Assembly: GCA_001800515.1 (NCBI GenBank)
Contig: MGVN01000073.1
Coordinates: 1 to 10,724 of the forward strand
DNA: 10,724 nucleotides
Direction: 5' to 3'
DNA from: Elusimicrobia bacterium RIFOXYB2_FULL_49_7
GTDB lineage: Bacteria; Fibrobacterota; OXYB2-FULL-49-7
Part shown: positions 7,525-10,724 of the stretch, piece by piece
Position numbering within the stretch: position 1 is the first letter of the stretch
Layout: each line of letters opens with the position of its first letter
Notes under the pieces: generated by a model
Told to the model about the DNA's origin: nothing
The model's input: only the letters and a program-made list of their open reading frames with translations
The model's database searches: none
Program-made: the position numbers and the translations under genes

Positions 7525-7868
7525 CATATCCCCCAATTGAATTTATTTCTCCCTAACCCGACACAGACTCTAAGCACCTGTTTGTGTTTGTTGATAATAT
7601 AATGCATTGGAAACTTTCTTTTAAAGAAAACAAAATTATAAGGTACCCCTTTCCCCAAACGACCGCGATACCCTTCATTAACGGGGATTCAGAAAGGATT
7701 TCTTGGACGCGGTTTTAAAAACGCTTTATTATTTCGGCAATGCGGTGGAGGATGTGATGAAGTATTGTCGATAAGAGGTGAAAAAAGAAAGCGTATGACG
7801 ACTGAGACACCGTTGATTTTAAAAACAGCGATAAATTAGTTTTTTTCTTTATTCAACCGGAGACCGAT
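7525..7868. other. Divergent intergenic region between the DUF4855 and amidohydrolase genes
   Basis: About 340 AT-rich bases between divergent genes, so it should hold both promoters. It contains an imperfect 16-base palindrome centred on TTTTAAAA (7709-7724, one mismatched pair) and a 14-base near-palindrome TTTCTTTTAAAGAAA around 7615-7629. Three short frames cross 7600-7840, all closed by stops and without ribosome sites. The frame ending at about 7773 (DFLDAVLKTLYYFGNAVEDV) has a coding-like look and could be a gene scrap. I see no RNA gene. Confidence 0.5.
7596..7625 (-). promoter_or_regulatory. Possible promoter for the DUF4855 gene
   Basis: Read on the minus strand, TTTAAA (7625-7620) and TATATT (7601-7596) are separated by 18 bases, which would place the transcription start about 65 bases before the ATG at 7524. 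Only the -10 box is good, and the AT-rich surroundings make chance matches easy. Confidence 0.3.
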
Positions 7869-8918
7869 ATGATTTTTCGCATCACCCTCTTTTCCTTTTT
7901 GGCATTGCTTTCCGGTTGTCATCACTGTACCTGCCGGGAAAGCGCCTACCGGCCTTTCTTGTCCGACAATGTCGCTTATATTGATACTGCTGACAACGGT
8001 TTTGCAAAAGGTTGGCATAGTCATGAACGCTCGGATCCCATGGCCTGGTTCGATGTTCACATGCACATCAGCAAAGCCTGTTCGACCGAGGTGTTGGCCA
8101 AAGAGGCCGTGACGTTCTGGCGGAAAGAGTTCGGTACCTTCGATTGGGCCGGAGGCGCCATCATGGCCTATCCGGGGTCGGGTATTTTTGATTATGCCAA
8201 GACGGATTCTACGGTCGCCGTCTATCTGCGACTGACATATGACAATCCGGATGTCAAACTGGTGGATTCGCTTTTCCGGCTTGGAAAAATCCGGGGCGTC
8301 AAGCTTCACATGCGGCCCATTTATGAAAAGGGCCTTGATTATAAAATCATGGACAGCGACGCTTGGCATGCGGTATACGCTAAGTGCGGTGAACTGGGCA
8401 TTCCCATCATTTGGCACGTGAATCAGCGCTATACCAGCCCGCAACTCTCGCATGGTGTGGATAAGGAAAGCGCATGGAAGAAGTTGGGCTATACCAATGC
8501 GGATGTGCTGAAATGGTTTGAAGGGGTGGCGAATCGTTATGCCAACACCCGGTTTATACTGGCGCATTTCAATTTCATGGGACAGGGTCCGCTCGGTGCG
8601 CTCCTGGATCGTCATCCCAATGTATACACAGACGCTTGTTCCGCTTGGCATATAGGGCCCTATCATCATCTGACGGTTTCGGAAATCGAAACCATTCGGC
8701 CGTTTGCCATCCGTTATCAGGACCGAATTATGTTTGGCACGGACTTCAATCTCCATACGGTGCAGCCGGATGAGGATGTTCGCTATTGGGATAGATCGTA
8801 TGAGACAGCCATCCGCTTTATCATGCAATTGGAGCTGCCCGGCCCCGTGCTTTCAAAGATAGCCTATAAGAATGCACTTAAGGTGTTGAACATGAAGCAA
8901 TGGTTTGAAGCGTTTTAA
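7869..8918 (+). CDS. Lipoprotein amidohydrolase (amidohydrolase_2-like TIM barrel)
   Basis: A 349-residue metal-dependent hydrolase carried on the envelope. GGAGA (7859-7863), 5 bases before the ATG, fixes the start. Residues 1-17 are a lipoprotein signal with lipobox LSGC, giving a lipidated Cys17. The metal-site pattern of the amidohydrolase superfamily is present in order: H64 and H66 (FDVHMH), K145 (GVKLHMRP), H183 (IIWHVN), H233 (ILAHFNF) and D292 (FGTDFN). This set and the spacing fit PF04909 rather than the urease/dihydroorotase branch. That family includes decarboxylases and lactonases as well as C-N hydrolases, so the reaction cannot be stated. An amidohydrolase_2 protein as a lipoprotein is less common than the cytosolic form. 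It leads a plus-strand run with the PHP gene 27 bases downstream and then lysS, and may share a transcript with them. Confidence 0.82.
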   Translation: MIFRITLFSFLALLSGCHHCTCRESAYRPFLSDNVAYIDTADNGFAKGWHSHERSDPMAWFDVHMHISKACSTEVLAKEAVTFWRKEFGTFDWAGGAIMAYPGSGIFDYAKTDSTVAVYLRLTYDNPDVKLVDSLFRLGKIRGVKLHMRPIYEKGLDYKIMDSDAWHAVYAKCGELGIPIIWHVNQRYTSPQLSHGVDKESAWKKLGYTNADVLKWFEGVANRYANTRFILAHFNFMGQGPLGALLDRHPNVYTDACSAWHIGPYHHLTVSEIETIRPFAIRYQDRIMFGTDFNLHTVQPDEDVRYWDRSYETAIRFIMQLELPGPVLSKIAYKNALKVLNMKQWFEAF

Positions 8919-8945
8919 AAAAATAATCGATTTGCGGGAAGGTAG

Positions 8946-9659
8946 ATGTTAGAAGTCGATTTCCACTCCCACTCTCTTTTCAGCGATTGCGGCATCCATA
9001 CCATTGTTGAAATGCTTACAGAAGCGAAACGGCGTGGCATGGCAGGTTTAGCCATCACGGACCACGGCCGCTTTGTGGGCGGCCGTGTCAATTCCGTCTT
9101 TTTTGAGCGGCTTCGAGAGCCGGTGCCGGGTATCCGGTTGCTTAAAGGGTTGGAATGCAATCTGAAACATGACACCTTTGAGACCGATTGCCCTCAATCC
9201 TATCTTCCCATGATGGATGTGGTTTTGCTCGGATTGCATGACAATGTTCCCCATGGACTGTCCAAAGAGGCGTATACGGAAATTCTTATTCGCACGCTGG
9301 AAAAGAATTCTTATGTGGATATCGTCTCCCATCCCAATATGACGGATTTTCCGTTGGACTATACTGTGTTGGCGGATGCGGCTTGCCGGCTGGATGTGGT
9401 GTTGGAGATGAACGATTCCAAGGTCCGGATGAAACGAGTGGCGGATGGAGAAACCGAAGCATTGATTTTAGCCTGCAAACGGGTCGGTTGCCGGGTGTCG
9501 GTGGATTCAGATGCACATGTTCTTCACGAAGTGGGGAATGATGATTCTATTCGGAAGCTATTGAAAAAACATGCTTTTCCGGAAGATCGCATTGTGAACT
9601 GCACGGCAAAGTCCGCTTTTGCTTTTATTGAAGAGCGCAAAGAACGCAAATTGACTTAA
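8946..9659 (+). CDS. PHP-domain phosphoesterase, YcdX-like
   Basis: A 237-residue cytosolic metal-dependent phosphoesterase of the polymerase-and-histidinol-phosphatase family, close in length to E. coli YcdX (about 245). Metal ligands fall in order: H7 and H9 (VDFHSHS), H40 (AITDHG), E70 (KGLECN), H98 (LGLHDN), H129 (IVSHPNM), and D189 with H191 (SVDSDAH). The third ligand position shows SDCGIH rather than the family THAYS, so D14 or H18 may take that place. The start at ATG 8946 is backed by GGGAAGG (8936-8942), although only three bases separate them. YcdX-type enzymes have three metals and phosphatase activity; the physiological substrate is not established, and histidinol-phosphatase is an alternative reading. 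No histidine genes are in view. Confidence 0.88.
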   Translation: MLEVDFHSHSLFSDCGIHTIVEMLTEAKRRGMAGLAITDHGRFVGGRVNSVFFERLREPVPGIRLLKGLECNLKHDTFETDCPQSYLPMMDVVLLGLHDNVPHGLSKEAYTEILIRTLEKNSYVDIVSHPNMTDFPLDYTVLADAACRLDVVLEMNDSKVRMKRVADGETEALILACKRVGCRVSVDSDAHVLHEVGNDDSIRKLLKKHAFPEDRIVNCTAKSAFAFIEERKERKLT

Positions 9660-9693
9660 TTTTCCGGATTAAGTTATCTTAATTCCTTATAAT
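9651..9693 (+). promoter_or_regulatory. Possible promoter for lysS
   Basis: TTGACT (9651-9656), inside the last codons of the PHP gene, is followed 18 bases later by TATCTT (9675-9680). A perfect TATAAT (9688-9693) also occurs but has no -35 at the usual distance. Either would place the start just before the AAGGAG at 9706. This would let lysS be transcribed independently of the two upstream genes. Based on sequence match only. Confidence 0.35.
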
Positions 9694-9716
9694 TCAAGGT
9701 AAAACAAGGAGATTGT

Positions 9717-10724
9717 GTGGACGCGGTCAATGATCAGATGCAAGCCAGATTAGATAAATTAAAGAAACTCCGTGAGTTGGGCGTCAACCCCTATCCTTAT
9801 ACTTTCAAACGCAGTCATCTCATCCGAGTCGTGCGGGAGCAGTTCGACGCTTTTGAAAAAGAGGCGACCCCGATTAAGCTGTGTGGCCGGCTGATTGCCT
9901 TTCGACGACAGGGAAAGACTGCCTTTGCGAATCTCAAAGATCCTTCCGGTAAGATACAACTTTATTGCCGCATGGATGTGTTGGGAGAAAAGCCCTATGA
10001 GATTTTTAAATTACTCGATTACGGTGATTTCATCGGTATAACCGGAGCGGCTTTTAAAACCCATACCGGTGAGCCGTCGATTAATGTGACCGGTTTTGAA
10101 CTGCTTTCCAAGTCCATCCGACCCGTACCGGTGCCCAAAGAAAAAGTGGGCCAAAACGGTGAAAAAATCATTTATGATGAATTTAAGGATTTGGAACTCC
10201 GTTCCCGTATGCGCTACCTGGATCTCATTTTGAACGACTCCACCCAGGAACTCTTCCGCAAGCGGACTGCGGCGATTCAGGCGGTACGCGGTTATCTGAT
10301 TGAGCGCGGGTATTTTGAAGTGGAAACCCCTACGCTCCAGGCGATATATGGTGGGGCCAGCGCCCGTCCTTTTGTCACGCACCACAACTCCTTGGATATT
10401 GATCTTTATTTGCGCATCAGCAACGAGCTCTACCTGAAACGGCTTATTGTGGGCGGATATGAGCGGGTCTTTGAATTCGTGAAGGATTTTCGTAATGAAG
10501 GCATTGATCGGACCCACAATCCTGAATTCACTCAGGTTGAGTTTTACGAGGCTTATGCGGACTACCAGGATATGATGGTCCATTTCGAGAATATCTATGC
10601 CGTGGCCTGTCGGGCCGTGAATGGAACCACAAAAATCACCTATGGCGGCCGTGAGTTGGATCTCACTCCGCCCTGGAAACGAATGACTTTGTTCCAGGCA
10701 TTAAAGGAATTCGGCAATGTGGAT
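9717..10724 (+). CDS. lysS: Lysyl-tRNA synthetase, class II, 5' part
   Basis: The first 336 codons of lysS; the stop lies beyond the window (the family is usually about 490-510 residues). It starts at GTG 9717, with AAGGAG (9706-9711) 5 bases before it. The later in-frame ATG at 9738 has no ribosome site. The enzyme joins lysine to tRNA-Lys using ATP. Residues 53-130 form the OB-fold anticodon-binding domain (IKLCGRLIAFRRQGKTAFA, then LKDPSGKIQLY). Residues 158-206 include RSRMRYLDLI and motif 1 (AVRGYLIERGYFEVETPTL). Residues 212-248 carry GGASARPFVTHHN, YLRISNELYLKRL and GG, and motif 2 is at 249-280 (ERVFEFVKDFRNEGIDRTHN, then PEFTQVEFYEAYADY). Motif 3 is outside the window. The KLKKLRELGVNPYPY start is typical of bacterial LysS. 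It lies 57 bases after the PHP gene, with its own possible promoter. Confidence 0.97.
   Translation, partial: MDAVNDQMQARLDKLKKLRELGVNPYPYTFKRSHLIRVVREQFDAFEKEATPIKLCGRLIAFRRQGKTAFANLKDPSGKIQLYCRMDVLGEKPYEIFKLLDYGDFIGITGAAFKTHTGEPSINVTGFELLSKSIRPVPVPKEKVGQNGEKIIYDEFKDLELRSRMRYLDLILNDSTQELFRKRTAAIQAVRGYLIERGYFEVETPTLQAIYGGASARPFVTHHNSLDIDLYLRISNELYLKRLIVGGYERVFEFVKDFRNEGIDRTHNPEFTQVEFYEAYADYQDMMVHFENIYAVACRAVNGTTKITYGGRELDLTPPWKRMTLFQALKEFGNVD

Noticed and set aside
7836..8828. 330-residue minus-strand open frame
   Set aside because: It is the antisense shadow of the amidohydrolase gene, whose plus frame has a lipobox, a ribosome site and the full set of metal ligands.
9667..9685. TTAAG/CTTAA inverted repeat between the PHP gene and lysS
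   Set aside because: A 5-bp AT-rich stem with no T-run, too weak for a terminator and within the candidate promoter region.
10011..10583. 190-residue minus-strand open frame
   Set aside because: Antisense shadow of lysS, which has unmistakable class II synthetase motifs on the plus strand.

Overview
The window is about 48% GC by eye and gene-dense. It looks like a bacterial chromosome segment from an uncultured member of the Fibrobacteres-Chlorobi-Bacteroidetes (FCB) superphylum or a related candidate phylum. Three things point there: a PorV/UPF0164-like outer-membrane barrel at the left edge, and two large secreted proteins whose C-termini carry the PNP-type sorting domain used by the type IX secretion system (T9SS). 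Nothing allows a call at genus level, and no phage, plasmid, CRISPR or tRNA signal was seen.

Left part, plus strand (1-2774): the 3' end of a barrel protein gene, a clear rho-independent terminator, and a gap holding two nested palindromes of a dispersed-repeat type. Then comes a two-gene unit: a 109-residue secreted protein with one EF-hand-like calcium loop and a His-rich tail, overlapping by 11 bases a 467-residue seven-repeat propeller-like protein with a T9SS tail.

Middle, minus strand (3038-7524): an 818-residue secreted DUF4855 protein (glycosidase-like N-terminal domain, two Ig-like domains, a DNRLRE-type domain and a T9SS tail) lies upstream of a [2Fe-2S]/ASKHA protein of the corrinoid-activator (RACo, DUF4445) type. 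Beyond that is about 660 bases without an intact gene. It holds a start-less open frame of 116 codons that I read as a decayed or internally deleted zinc-ribbon gene, possibly a mobile-element remnant.

Right part, plus strand (7869-10724): a lipoprotein amidohydrolase, a YcdX-like PHP phosphoesterase 27 bases later, and 57 bases further on the first two thirds of lysS (lysyl-tRNA synthetase), which starts at GTG and runs off the window. The gap 7525-7868 separates the divergent minus and plus units.

Functionally, the secreted proteins and the barrel suggest cell-surface display through T9SS, with DUF4855 and the propeller as likely surface glycan or protein binders or hydrolases. The RACo-like gene points to corrinoid-dependent methyl transfer elsewhere in the genome, since no partner is in view. 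I did not find a clearly new system. The best candidates for follow-up are the EF-hand/propeller gene pair, the palindromic element before it, and the decayed open frame at 3038-3388.
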